Position numbers and translations under genes: made by a program. Source: Myxococcales bacterium (GTDB taxonomy: Bacteria > Myxococcota > Myxococcia > Myxococcales > Myxococcaceae). From it: DNA of 64,000 nt. Below the pieces are notes generated by a model. That model did no database searches. It was given only the letters and a program-made list of their open reading frames with translations, and was not told the DNA's origin. Shown in pieces: positions 1-9,500 of this stretch; position 1 is the first letter of the stretch; every line of letters begins with the position of its first letter. The stretch covers positions 21,517 through 85,516 of the forward strand of contig JAUXRI010000250.1 in NCBI GenBank assembly GCA_030681895.1. The letters are read 5' to 3'.

Positions 1-716
1 GTCGCGGCGTCCTGGGCGCGGGCGAGCAACACGGCGGCGTCGAGGGCCGTCACATCGGCCACACGATCGAACCGGTCGATCGCGTCCACGAGGGCGGCGC
101 TGGCGTCGAGCGAAACCGGCGTCGTGGGAGGGCGATTCGGTGCCGACATCGCGCGCATGCCGGCGAGCACCGTCACCTCCCGTCCCTTCCCCGCCAGCGA
201 CACCAGGCCCGACGTCACCGTCAGCCTCGAGCCCGCGTCCGTCACCTCGAGCGTGTACGCGCACCCGAGATCGATGGCCGAGGCCGTGGGCGTGTCGACG
301 ACGAAGAGGCGCGGCGGCGCGGTCACCAGCGCGTGGAGCGTGCCGCGCTCCAACTCGAGGCGGTGTTGCGTCGGCCCGGTCTGCTTCAGGCGCACCCGCG
401 AGCCTTCGTCGACCGTGACAGTGCCGATGTCGGCGATCGTCACCGTCGCTGATTCACCCGTTCCCACCTCGAGCCACCTCGGAGTCAGCGCCGTGAGCCG
501 GCTCGCGCCGTTCGAGACGATCTCGGTCGGCAGGCTGATCGATGGACGGATCCCGAAGAACACGCCCGCCGCCACCAGCGCCGCCGCGAGCAGTCCGCCG
601 ATGACGAGCAACGGCCTCGAGCTGCGACGCTTCGGAGGCTGGGTGGCCAGCCGTTCCCACCGACCGGGCTGCGGCTGGTACTTGAGCTGCTTCAACGACT
701 CGAGCGGATCACTCAT
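1..716 (-). CDS. FecR-like membrane protein, partial (C-terminus beyond left edge)
   Basis: Reading leftward from an ATG at 716, about 238 residues are visible before the window ends, so the C-terminus is missing. A cytoplasmic N-terminus rich in K/R is followed by one membrane segment at about residues 35-56, then a beta-rich region (about 80-190) with the pattern of a FecR domain (IADIGTVTVDEGSRVRL, LERGTLHALV). FecR-domain proteins usually act as anti-sigma or signal-relay partners of ECF sigma factors. Here the start overlaps the stop of the ECF sigma gene by 8 bases (ATGAGTGA), so the two are almost certainly translationally coupled and probably work as a pair. That it is the cognate regulator is an inference from context. 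Confidence 0.75.
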   Translation of the reverse strand, partial: MSDPLESLKQLKYQPQPGRWERLATQPPKRRSSRPLLVIGGLLAAALVAAGVFFGIRPSISLPTEIVSNGASRLTALTPRWLEVGTGESATVTIADIGTVTVDEGSRVRLKQTGPTQHRLELERGTLHALVTAPPRLFVVDTPTASAIDLGCAYTLEVTDAGSRLTVTSGLVSLAGKGREVTVLAGMRAMSAPNRPPTTPVSLDASAALVDAIDRFDRVADVTALDAAVLLARAQDAA

Positions 717-1239
717 CGAGGCCTCCGTCTGGCGCCAGTCCGAGGCGTTCACGAAGAAGTTTCAGTCCCCGGTGCAGATTCACTCTCACCGAGTCGGGCG
801 TCAGCCCCGTCTGCTCGGCGATCTCCTTGCCCGTCATGCCCTCGACCAGCTTGAGCACCAGGGTCTCGCGGTAGGTGTCGGGCATGGTGCGGATGATCGC
901 CAGCACCTGGTTGGCCTCGGCCCGCTGCGGATCGTGAGCGCCCTGCTCTTCCGTCGGCAACCCCACCAGTCGCGACTGCTTGCGGAAGGTATCGATGAGC
1001 CGGTTGCGGGCAATCGCCGCAAGCCATGGGCCCACGCGCTCGGTGTCGAGTGACGAGAGACGCTCCAGGGCGATGAGAAACACGTCCTGCATCAGATCGT
1101 CGACCTCCGACGCCGGGCCGTTCGCCATCAGCACACCGTGCACCATCGGGGCGAACCCCTCGAAGAGCCGTGCAAACGCGAGGCGATCGCCCCTTCGGGC
1201 GGCGGCGAGATCGGCGGGAGAGGCTTCGAAGATCGGCAC
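709..1239 (-). CDS. ECF-family RNA polymerase sigma factor
   Basis: A 176-residue protein with sigma region 2 at about residues 15-85 (VDDLMQDVFLIALERL and PWLAAIARNRLIDTFRK) and region 4 at about 115-168 (MPDTYRETLVLKLVEGMTGKEIA followed by a helix-turn-helix with SVRVNLHRGLKLL). The short inter-region linker and lack of extensions fit the ECF group. The start chosen is GTG at 1239, because a GGAG lies about 6 bases upstream. An upstream in-frame extension is possible but has no such site. It is transcribed ahead of the FecR-like gene, with overlapping stop and start codons. Its target genes are unknown; the divergent secreted protein at 1369 is one candidate. Confidence 0.9.
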   Translation of the reverse strand: MPIFEASPADLAAARRGDRLAFARLFEGFAPMVHGVLMANGPASEVDDLMQDVFLIALERLSSLDTERVGPWLAAIARNRLIDTFRKQSRLVGLPTEEQGAHDPQRAEANQVLAIIRTMPDTYRETLVLKLVEGMTGKEIAEQTGLTPDSVRVNLHRGLKLLRERLGLAPDGGLDE

Positions 1240-1368
1240 GTCAACTCCACGCCATCGCTGAGGTCCTCGCTCATGTCGAGCAAGACGACGGCGCAGCAAA
1301 AACGTTAACGGCCGTTCGCACTTTTCCTGCCCGCGCGACTCCCAGTCATTCGCCAGGGAGGAACACAC

Positions 1369-2658
1369 ATGCTCAGTCGCGTCGCCGTTCTGTTGGTTCT
1401 CGTCTCCGTCGTCAGCCATGCCGCGCCGAACCTCGAGGTGCACGAGTGGGGCACCTTCACTTCGATTGCCGGGGCCGATGGGCGCGCCGTGCCGTGGCAG
1501 GCCACCTCGGAGGACCTGCCGTCGTTCGTCTACTCGAACCACTTCAGCTGCGCGGGCCTTCGCTCGTGCGTGGCGATGGAGCAGTCCAAGAGCCGGATGC
1601 GCGCCCTCATTCGCATGGAGACGCCCGTCATCTACTTCTACACGCCTGAGCCGCTCGACGTGTCGCTCCAGGTCGCCTTCCCCACGGGGCGAATGACCGA
1701 GTGGTACCCGTCGGCGTGGAACAGCACGGCCACGCTGCTCGACTGGGGCACCTTTCGCGTCGACCCGACCCAGCGCCCGAAGCTCCCGGCCGAGGCGGCG
1801 CCGAACCACTACTACGCGGCGCGTGAGGTCGACGCGGCGCCCGTGCTGGTGACAGGCCAGCGCTTCGTCGAGGGTGGCCCTGGCTGCACGGAGCGCGAGG
1901 TCGAGTTCGAAGCGGGCCGGAAGACGCGCATGTGCCTGACCTCGACGCCGACGAAGGAGTGGGAGCGCTTTCTCTTCTATCGCGGCGTCGGCGACTTCCA
2001 CCCACCGCTCCAGGCCGTCGTCTCGAAGACTGAAGTGACGGTGACGCCGACCGAGAAGCTCGGCACCGCGATCCTGTTCGAGCGACGCGGCAACGCCCTC
2101 GGCATCACCAGCTTCGACGCGCGCGCGGGCCGTCAAAGCGTCAACCGCCCTGCCCTCACCGCCACGCCAGAGGCGATTCGGCAGACCGTCTTCGAGCTGC
2201 TGGTCGCGACGGGGCTCTTCGAGAAAGAAGCGCGCGCGATGGTGAAGACGTGGGACGACAGCTGGTTCGTCGAAGGTGTGCGCATCTTCTACGTCGTGCC
2301 GTCGGCCCGCACCGCTGCGTTGTTGCCGCTTACGATCTCGCCAGCTCCGAAACGACTCGTGCGCACCATCGTCGGTCGTCTCGAGCTGCTGATGCCCGAG
2401 CAGCTCGCCGCCGTGAGGGCCGAGCTCGAGCGGCTGGTGCGGCCGCCGGGCTTGGCCAAGGTCGTGACGAACAGCGAGAACAACTCCGAGGAGCGAATGC
2501 GCGCCATCGAAGTGCTCGCCGGAGCGCTGCACACGAAGTTCGGTCGCTTTCTCCCAGTGATGCTGAGCCGCCTGTCAGAGGACGCGACCGACGAACGCGC
2601 GTCGCTCTACCGCGAGCTGTCGTCGAGGCTCGACGCTCGGGCCGCTTCTCTCGAGTGA
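1369..2658 (+). CDS. Secreted protein of unknown function (VHEWGTFT family)
   Basis: A 429-residue protein with a clear Sec signal peptide (MLSRVAVLLVLVSVVSHA, cleavage near residue 19) directly followed by the conserved-looking motif VHEWGTFTS. I have seen this motif in uncharacterised secreted proteins of myxobacteria and planctomycetes. The rest is a mixed alpha/beta body with no enzyme motif I can name, and a helical C-terminal third. ATG at 1369 has a strong ribosome site (GGGAGG, 6 bases upstream). It is divergent from the ECF sigma gene. Its last 52 bases overlap the 3' end of the convergent MtfA-like gene. No function is proposed. Confidence 0.8.
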   Translation: MLSRVAVLLVLVSVVSHAAPNLEVHEWGTFTSIAGADGRAVPWQATSEDLPSFVYSNHFSCAGLRSCVAMEQSKSRMRALIRMETPVIYFYTPEPLDVSLQVAFPTGRMTEWYPSAWNSTATLLDWGTFRVDPTQRPKLPAEAAPNHYYAAREVDAAPVLVTGQRFVEGGPGCTEREVEFEAGRKTRMCLTSTPTKEWERFLFYRGVGDFHPPLQAVVSKTEVTVTPTEKLGTAILFERRGNALGITSFDARAGRQSVNRPALTATPEAIRQTVFELLVATGLFEKEARAMVKTWDDSWFVEGVRIFYVVPSARTAALLPLTISPAPKRLVRTIVGRLELLMPEQLAAVRAELERLVRPPGLAKVVTNSENNSEERMRAIEVLAGALHTKFGRFLPVMLSRLSEDATDERASLYRELSSRLDARAASLE

Positions 2659-3368
2659 GCGGGGTCGGCGCGGTAGTAGCGCTTCAGCTCGTCGTAGAGC
2701 GCCGGGTGCTTCTGCTTCATCTGCGTCGGCTTCTCGAAGAACGCCTCGGTGGCCACCGCGAAGAACTCGGCTTCGTTGGTGGCGCCGTAGGCCCGCAGCA
2801 CCTTGTCGCGGGTGGGCGACTTCTGGAGCGCGAAGTACTGCTTCGAGAACACGTCCGCCCACGCGTGGAGCGCCGAGAACGTGGCCATCTCCGGCGTTCC
2901 ATCGAAGCGTCCGTCGGTGAGATCCAGCACGTGCGCGAACTCGTGCAGCGCGACGTCGTGGCCATCGAAGGGGTTCTTCAGGCCGTGGCGGACCGAGTCC
3001 CACGAAAGCACGACCTGCCCCCACCGGTGCGCCTCTCCGAGGATGGTGCCGCCGTCACGCTCCCACGCGCCGGTCGTCACGACGATCGTCATCAGCGCGT
3101 CGTACACGTCGAGCGACAGGTTCCTCGCGAGCCGCGCCGCCGCGCCTGCCACCACGACGCGCATCTCGTCCGTGATGACCAGGTCCTTCGCGCCCACGAA
3201 GTCCTTCTCGTGCACGAAGACCTGCAGGTGCCGGCGAAACCGCGCGCGCTCCTCGGGCGGGAGCTTCGCCTCGAAGGGAAAGTGCTTCGTGACGAGCGGC
3301 TCCCACTCGGGAGGAAACGGTTGCCTCGCCAACCACCGTCGCTTGAGCCATCGAACCGGGAAGAACAC
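2607..3368 (-). CDS. mtfA: MtfA-family (M90) zinc metallopeptidase
   Basis: About 253 residues with the zinc-binding HEFAH motif at 142-146 and a downstream Glu in NEAEFFAV (about 198-205), which matches the third metal ligand of the MtfA/M90 family. The conserved block WDSVRHGLKNPFDGHDVALHEFAH is not far from that of E. coli MtfA, a cytosolic peptidase linked to regulation of the glucose PTS through Mlc. Whether the role is the same here is unknown. The start was taken as GTG at 3368, because the family's N-terminus (FFPVRWLKRRW) begins there; there is no strong ribosome site, so it is uncertain. It is divergent from dnaB, and its 3' end overlaps the convergent secreted-protein gene by 52 bases. 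Confidence 0.85.
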   Translation of the reverse strand: MFFPVRWLKRRWLARQPFPPEWEPLVTKHFPFEAKLPPEERARFRRHLQVFVHEKDFVGAKDLVITDEMRVVVAGAAARLARNLSLDVYDALMTIVVTTGAWERDGGTILGEAHRWGQVVLSWDSVRHGLKNPFDGHDVALHEFAHVLDLTDGRFDGTPEMATFSALHAWADVFSKQYFALQKSPTRDKVLRAYGATNEAEFFAVATEAFFEKPTQMKQKHPALYDELKRYYRADPAHSREAARASSLDDSSR

Positions 3369-3486
3369 TCGAGGGCAGTATGAACCGATTCGGGCACGCG
3401 CAGGCCTCAACGACACGGGCTCGCGGTGCCTCGACGCAGACCGAATTGGCTGACCCGCGAGTTCCCCGAACGCGTATGAAGCACTC

Positions 3487-4836
3487 GTGAGCCTGCAAGC
3501 CCGCGTGCACGAAGATCTCGCCGCCGAACGCGCTGTCCTGGGCGCGATCGTGATGGACAACTCGGTCCTCCCCAACGTCGCGGAGCAGGTCACCAAAGAC
3601 GACTTCGCCAACGCCGCGCACGCGGAGATCTTCGACGCGATGGTGGCGCTCGACTCGCGCAACTCGCGGGTCGACTGGCTGACGGTCTCGGAAGAGCTCA
3701 AGACGCGCGGTCAGCTGGCGGGGGTCGGCGGTCCCAGCTATCTGCAGACGCTCGATCAGCTGGTGCCGTTCTCGGCCAACGCCGTCGAGTACGCGAAGAT
3801 CATCAAGGATCAGTCGACGCGGCGGGGCCTCGCGAAGGCAGGCCGCGAGATTCACGAGCTGGCGAGCCAGGAGACCGGCAACGTGCTCGAGCTCGTCGAC
3901 GAGGCGGGCCGCAAGGTCTTCCAGATCGCCGAGAGCCGGCAGCAAGGCGACCTGCGCTCGATGCAGGACCTGATGGACGAGGCGCTCACGCTCCTCGACA
4001 CGATGAAGAAGAACACGTCGGGCATCACGGGCACGGCGACGGGCTTCATCGATCTCGACAACCAGCTGACCGGCTTGCACGGCGGCGAGCTCCTCGTCCT
4101 CGCGGCACGCCCGGGTATCGGCAAGACATCGCTGGCGATGAACATCGCGATCCACGTCGCGCTGAAGGAGCAGAAGGCCGTCGCCGTCTTCTCGCTCGAA
4201 ATGCCGTCCGTTCAGCTGCTGACTCGTATGCTTGCCACTCACGCGCGCGTCGACATGAAGAAGCTGCGCGGTGGCCGCCTGACGCCCGGTGACGAAGAGC
4301 GCATTCAGCAGGCCGCCAACGAGCTCTACGGTTGCAAGATGTACGTCGACGACACCGGCGGTCTGTCGTCATTCGATCTGCGCGCCAAGGCGCGGCGGCT
4401 CAAGCAGAAGGAAGACTCGCTGGGGCTCATCGTCATCGACTACCTCCAGCTCATGCATCAGAAGGGCAAGGTCGAGAGCCGCCAGCTCGAGGTCTCCGAG
4501 ATCTCCCGCGGCCTCAAGCAGCTCGCCAAGGAGCTCAGCGTGCCGATCATCGCGCTCAGCCAGCTCAACCGAAAAGTCGAAGAGCGCAAGGGCGGCAAGC
4601 CGATGCTGTCCGACCTCCGCGAGTCGGGCGCCATCGAGCAGGACGCCGACGTCGTCATGTTCATCCACCGTGAAGAAGAGGGCGAAGACGGCGCGCCGCC
4701 TCCACCTGGCCGCACCTCGATGCCGGTGGAGCTGATCATCGCCAAGCAGCGAAACGGGCCCGTCGGCTCCATCGACCTGATCTTCCTGCCGGAATACACG
4801 CGCTTCGAAAGCCGCGCTCGCGACTGGCAGGGTTGA
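3487..4836 (+). CDS. dnaB: Replicative DNA helicase DnaB
   Basis: A 449-residue protein of typical length for DnaB. The N-terminal helical collar domain (about 1-110, with HEDLAAERAVLGAIVMDN) is followed by the RecA-like ATPase core. Walker A is ARPGIGKTS at about 207-215, Walker B is LIVIDYLQLM at about 313-322, and motif H4 is seen in KELSVPIIALSQLNRKVEER, with the arginine-finger region SDLRESGAIEQDAD. It unwinds DNA ahead of the replisome as a hexamer. The start is GTG at 3487. The stop overlaps a TTG that is in frame with the downstream response regulator, so the two may be co-transcribed. No intein is present. Confidence 0.97.
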   Translation: MSLQARVHEDLAAERAVLGAIVMDNSVLPNVAEQVTKDDFANAAHAEIFDAMVALDSRNSRVDWLTVSEELKTRGQLAGVGGPSYLQTLDQLVPFSANAVEYAKIIKDQSTRRGLAKAGREIHELASQETGNVLELVDEAGRKVFQIAESRQQGDLRSMQDLMDEALTLLDTMKKNTSGITGTATGFIDLDNQLTGLHGGELLVLAARPGIGKTSLAMNIAIHVALKEQKAVAVFSLEMPSVQLLTRMLATHARVDMKKLRGGRLTPGDEERIQQAANELYGCKMYVDDTGGLSSFDLRAKARRLKQKEDSLGLIVIDYLQLMHQKGKVESRQLEVSEISRGLKQLAKELSVPIIALSQLNRKVEERKGGKPMLSDLRESGAIEQDADVVMFIHREEEGEDGAPPPPGRTSMPVELIIAKQRNGPVGSIDLIFLPEYTRFESRARDWQG

Positions 4837-4856
4837 GGGTACACTCCGACCCCTCG

Positions 4857-5792
4857 ATGAAGGGCCCTGCTCCCGACTTCAGCAACAGGCTGGTGCTGAT
4901 CGTCGACGACGACGAGCACACCCGTACGCTCCTGAAGGACCTGTGCGAGACGAGCGGCTTTCGGGTGTTGATGGCCGAAGACGGCGTCGAGGCGATGGAG
5001 CACATCGGCAAAGACCGGCCCGATCTCGTCCTCCTCGATCTGATGATGCCGCGCCGTGATGGCTTCTCGGTGCTCAAAGCCGTGCGCGAGACGACCGAGC
5101 TCGCCGAGCTACCGGTGATCGTGCTGACCGCCATGGGCGACATGGACGGGAAGATTCGCGGCATGGAGCTCGGCGCTGACGACTACATCACCAAGCCCTT
5201 CAAGCTGATCGAGCTGCAGACGCGCATTCACTCGGCGTTGACCGTGCGTGAGTACCGGCGCCGGCTGCTCGACGCGGAAGACGAGCTCGCCCAGTTCCGC
5301 GCGGTCGATCCTGTCACGGGGGCAGGCACGTACTCGCAGCTCAAGGCGAGCCTGGATTCCGAATTGGCGCGCAGCCGACGGTATGGGCGCCCCGCCGCGT
5401 GTCTGATGTTCGGCTTCGATGACTACCAGGGGCTTCGGTATTCGCTCGGCCGCGATGCGTGTGACGCGTACCTCGCGAAGGCCGTTCAAGAAGTCCGCAG
5501 CGCGATGCGTGGGGCTGATCGGCTCTTCCGCATCGACACCGACGAGTTCGTCGCGCTGCTGCCTGAGACCGATCTCCCTGGCGCGCGCATCGTCGCGGAT
5601 CGGATGCTGGTGCTGCTCCAGGCGATGCCGGTCGAAGGGCCGCACGGGCGTATTCGGGTCGTGACGCGGTTTGGCGGAGCGGTGTTCCCGACCGAGCGCG
5701 TTCGCACGAGTGAGGATCTGCTGCGCGAAGCGAACAAGAGCTTCCGTGCGCTGCAGGCGTCAGAGGTCGCGAAGTACCTGTTTGACGCCTGA
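4857..5792 (+). CDS. Response regulator with degenerate GGDEF domain
   Basis: About 311 residues. The receiver domain (about 12-128) has all the classic residues: the acidic pocket in VDDDE (17-20), phosphoacceptor D61 in LLDLMMP, T91 and K113. The second half (150-310) aligns with a GGDEF fold (DPVTGAGTYSQLKASLDSELARSRRYGRP, later ADRLFRIDTDEF), but the signature GGDEF is replaced by DTDEF at 227-231. Diguanylate cyclase activity is therefore unlikely and a binding or output role is more plausible. The start is placed at ATG 4857; an in-frame TTG at 4833 inside the dnaB stop region would add eight residues. Its partner kinase is not in the window. It ends five bases from the convergent lipoprotein gene. 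Confidence 0.88.
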   Translation: MKGPAPDFSNRLVLIVDDDEHTRTLLKDLCETSGFRVLMAEDGVEAMEHIGKDRPDLVLLDLMMPRRDGFSVLKAVRETTELAELPVIVLTAMGDMDGKIRGMELGADDYITKPFKLIELQTRIHSALTVREYRRRLLDAEDELAQFRAVDPVTGAGTYSQLKASLDSELARSRRYGRPAACLMFGFDDYQGLRYSLGRDACDAYLAKAVQEVRSAMRGADRLFRIDTDEFVALLPETDLPGARIVADRMLVLLQAMPVEGPHGRIRVVTRFGGAVFPTERVRTSEDLLREANKSFRALQASEVAKYLFDA

Positions 5793-5797
5793 CTGCT

Positions 5798-6520
5798 TCA
5801 AGGCACAGCGGTCACGCCGAGAACATCGAGCTGCAGGAACTGGCCGTCGAAGGCCATTGGCGCTGGCGGAACTCCGGGCGCGACGAGTGGCGTACCGGCG
5901 TCGTCCCGATTGCGGATCTGCGAACGGCGCCCGTCGACCGAGCTGGCGAAGAGCGTGACGGTGGCCTGCGCGCGCACCCGCACGGTGAAGGTCGCGTCGA
6001 CGGGCCGGCAGACGTATTCCCCGCTGACCGAGGCGTTCAGGTACCAGCGCTCCGCTGGGTCGCTCACCGTGAGGCGGTAGATGTTCCACGCATCGCCGGT
6101 CGACGGGTTGGCTTCGGCGCCTCGCCTCACCAGCGGCGCGACGGTGGTGCCTCCCGTGTAGCCGCGCGTCTCGACCACGCCGCGGACCCGGACTCGCACG
6201 TCGTAGAGCCGGCCGGGAGCGCCCAGCATCGTCGTCGACTGCGTGACGTCGGCGCCGGTGAAGCAGACGAAGTCGGGGTAGTCGGGATCGAGTGTGAGGC
6301 ACGGCAGCTCCCAACGCAGGCCGTTGAGCGACGCAGCGATCTCGACGCAGGCACCGTTCACGAGCGCGAACCCGGGAGGACAGGCGCCAGCATCGACAGG
6401 CCCCGCGTCGCGCGACGTGCCCGCATCAGGCGCGACGAAGGGCACCTCGTAGTCCACGAGGTCGGTCCTGCCGCACGACACCATCACGATGACGAGGAGC
6501 CCAGAAATCACGAGCCCCAC
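5798..6520 (-). CDS. Lipoprotein of unknown function
   Basis: About 240 residues with a hydrophobic N-terminus ending in a lipobox-like MVSC (Cys near residue 16), a linker containing DAG repeats, then a Cys-containing globular beta-rich domain (PCLTLDPDYPDFVCF, YVCRPVDATFTVRVRAQATVTLF). The start is uncertain: GTG at 6520 gives a plausible type II signal peptide, and GTG at 6512 is an alternative. It lies 17 bases downstream of the large CglD-like lipoprotein gene on the same strand, so both could be secreted products of one operon. I do not recognise the domain. Confidence 0.7.
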   Translation of the reverse strand: MGLVISGLLVIVMVSCGRTDLVDYEVPFVAPDAGTSRDAGPVDAGACPPGFALVNGACVEIAASLNGLRWELPCLTLDPDYPDFVCFTGADVTQSTTMLGAPGRLYDVRVRVRGVVETRGYTGGTTVAPLVRRGAEANPSTGDAWNIYRLTVSDPAERWYLNASVSGEYVCRPVDATFTVRVRAQATVTLFASSVDGRRSQIRNRDDAGTPLVAPGVPPAPMAFDGQFLQLDVLGVTAVP

Positions 6521-6537
6521 TCGCGGAAGGGCTGACG

Positions 6538-9500
6538 TCAGTTGATGCCACCCGAGCACGAGCACACCGAGCGATTGCACGTCTGCGTCCCCGTACACCC
6601 GCCGCAGTCGCTCTTGCAGGTACACGAACACGTCGCCGGGTCGGCGTCGTAGCTGGCGCCGCAGTTCAACGCCGCGGTGTCACAGACACACCCGCACTGG
6701 CCGCCCGAGTTCGCGAAGCGGAAGCCCGCCGGGCACGTGAACATCTGCCGGCAGTCACACGAGCAGCTCGTCGTGTTGCACTGCTGGAAGCTCGAGCAGG
6801 TGCCTCCGCAGTCGGCCGTACAGACGAAGTCGCACACCTGCGGGTTGGTGTTGCAGATCGTCCCAGCAGGCCCGTTGCCACCACAGTCTTGCGGGCACTC
6901 ACAGACGCCGTTGGTGCGGTTGCAGGCGAGCCGGCCGCGACAGAAGTCGGTCTGCGTCGGATCGTAGTTCGGGTCGTTCAGACACGGCGGCGGGTTGCCA
7001 CCAGGCATCGGCGTCACGTCGATCCAGTACCGGTACGAGACGGCGGCACGGTTCATCGCTCCGGCTGGACGGCAGGCGCCGAAGAACGAGAGCGTGCGGT
7101 TGATGCCGTCGAAGTCGAAGCCGTTCATGCGGCTGCGCGGCAGATCGTTCGGGTTGCACATCGCCATGTCGACCACGTTGGCCATGGCGACCTTCACCGA
7201 CGCGCCGATGGGCGGCTTCTGCATGCGGTAGCCGGCCGCCGCGATGGCGCTCGTCACGATGTTCGGCACCGCCACGGGAATCGACGGGAACTGCGAGCAG
7301 TCGGCCGCCGTGTTGCCCATGCGCGGGTTGCAGAGATCGCCGCGCACACCGCCCGTCGCAGAGATCACCTGACCGTGCTTGTTGTTGTTCGGCTCGGAGT
7401 TGCAGGTGCTCCCCTGCGGGCAGACGATGCCGTGCACCACGATGCGGCCGCCGGTGCGGTTCTGGTACGTGTTGCCGCCGAAGGCGATGTTCGCGTTCGC
7501 GGTCGTGAAGAACGTCGTGAACTCGGCGGCGTTGCGGGCCGACTGATCGTCAGCATCGCCCAGCAGCACGATGACCAACTGCGCCCCCTCGCGGAGCCGG
7601 TTCGCCTGCTCCACCATCGTCGCGGGCGTGATGTTCTGCACGGCGCGCGCGGCCGACTCGAGGCTGCGCTCCGGACTGGCGCCACCGGTGCCAACCCAGC
7701 AACCACCACTCGAGCCCGTCGTGTTGCAGGCCGGCCCCATCGTCGCAGGCGGCGTGGGCACGACGGTGTTGCAGCGCATCGTGTTGCAGGTGCTGTTCTG
7801 GGTGAGCCACGCGCGGAACTGATCGACGTTGCGGGTGAAGCCACGGAGCGCGTTGTTGTTGTTGTTCGTCGCGTTGCCGCCCGTGAAGTACGTCGTCGTC
7901 ACCATCGCGAGGCGCCAGTCGAGCGACGAGTTCGACAACTGCGCCGTCATCTGCGTCGCCGTCGCGGCGAGCGCGTTCTGAGACGTCGCCATCGAGCACG
8001 AGTCGTCGACGACGAAGAGGAAGTCGACCTTCGCGTTGCCCGGCGTGAAGACCTCACACTGCGAGGCGTTGTCGTCACCGAACTGCGCGATGGCCGAGCC
8101 ACCCGCCGTGTCGGACATGGTGAAGAGCGGCGCTCCGGTGAAGTTGGCGATCGGCGTGAGCGCGGCCATCACCACCACTGCCGTGTTGGTGCGGTGGATG
8201 ATCTGCAGCTGCACGCGGAACGGACCCATGCCGGTGCCAGCGCCCATCAGCGAGCCGCCGTTCATGCCGACCAGCGCGTTCGCGATGGCGTTGGCGCGCG
8301 TCTTCACGTCGGTCGCGCCGGCCATGTCGTAGAACGCCTGCGCCGCGGGCAGGGTGTCCCAGGTGGTGAACTGCTGGGTGGTGACGTTGGTGACGGCTCC
8401 GACGCCGTTGAAGAGCGGCCGCAGCGCCGTCTCGTCGGTGATCGGGTTCGTCGCGCCACCACGCGCCGCTTCACGCCACACGACAAACGCGACCTGGTTC
8501 GTCGGGTCGAAGCCCATCAAGCCGCGACGCTGTCCCATCACGGTGATCGGGCTGACCTCCGTGAAGGTCGCCGGGAGCCCCAGCTGCAGATCGGGGTCCG
8601 CCTCGGAGCGGAAGAGCACCGGGCGCAGGTTGGTGCGCGAACAGGCCTGCCCCGCGGGCCCCATGCCGTCCGTCATGTCGTTGGGGTTCAGCTCGCCCAT
8701 GTCGACGCGCCCGTTCTGATTCGTGTCCTCGGCGCCGTCATCGATGCCGTCACCGTCGGTGTCGCGGTTGGTCGGGTTGGTGGTGGTCGTCGGGTCTGCG
8801 TCCACTCGCACGCCGGTGCAGTTCGTCGAGTCGGCGATGGTGGCGGCCGTGAGCCCCGTCTCCACGCCGTCCGTGACGCCGTCGCTATCGGAGTCGCGCT
8901 TGCGGGGATCGGTCTCGCCCATGTCGACCATGCCGTTGGCGTTGAGATCTTCCCCACGCACCATGCCGCCATCGGCCCGCGCCGCCGACGGACCGTCGAG
9001 CAAGCCGTCACAGTCGGTGTCGATGCGCAGCGGGTTCGTCTCACCCGCTTCGAAATAGCCATTCTTGTTCGTGTCCTCGACGCCGTCCGAGATGCCGTCG
9101 CCGTCGGTGTCGGCCCGCATCGGGTCCGTCTCTCCAGCGTCGACCATGCCGTTGCGGTTCTTGTCTTCGATGGTGTTCGGCAGCCCGTCGTTGTCGGCGT
9201 CGGGGTTGACCGCGGCTCCGCAGTCGGTGGCGAGGTTCGGGCTGGTCTCGCCCATGTCGACCATGCCGTTCTGGTTGAAGTCCTCGGCGCCGTCCTGGCA
9301 GGTGTCGCCATCGGAGTCGCGGTTGGTGGGGTTGGTGAGCGTGACGCTGAGCTCGATGCCGTCGGCGATCCGATCGCCGTCGGTGTCGCGGGCGCGAGGG
9401 TCGGTCTCGCCCATGTCGACCATGCCGTTCTTGTTTGCGTCTTCAGCGCCGTCGCTCAGCGTGTCTTGATCGGTGTCGTTGGTCGTCGGGTCGGTCTCGG

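Noticed and set aside
1307..1316. Perfect palindrome AACGGCCGTT upstream of the secreted-protein gene
   Set aside because: Ten bases in a GC-rich window are not significant on their own, and no second copy or promoter alignment supports an operator.
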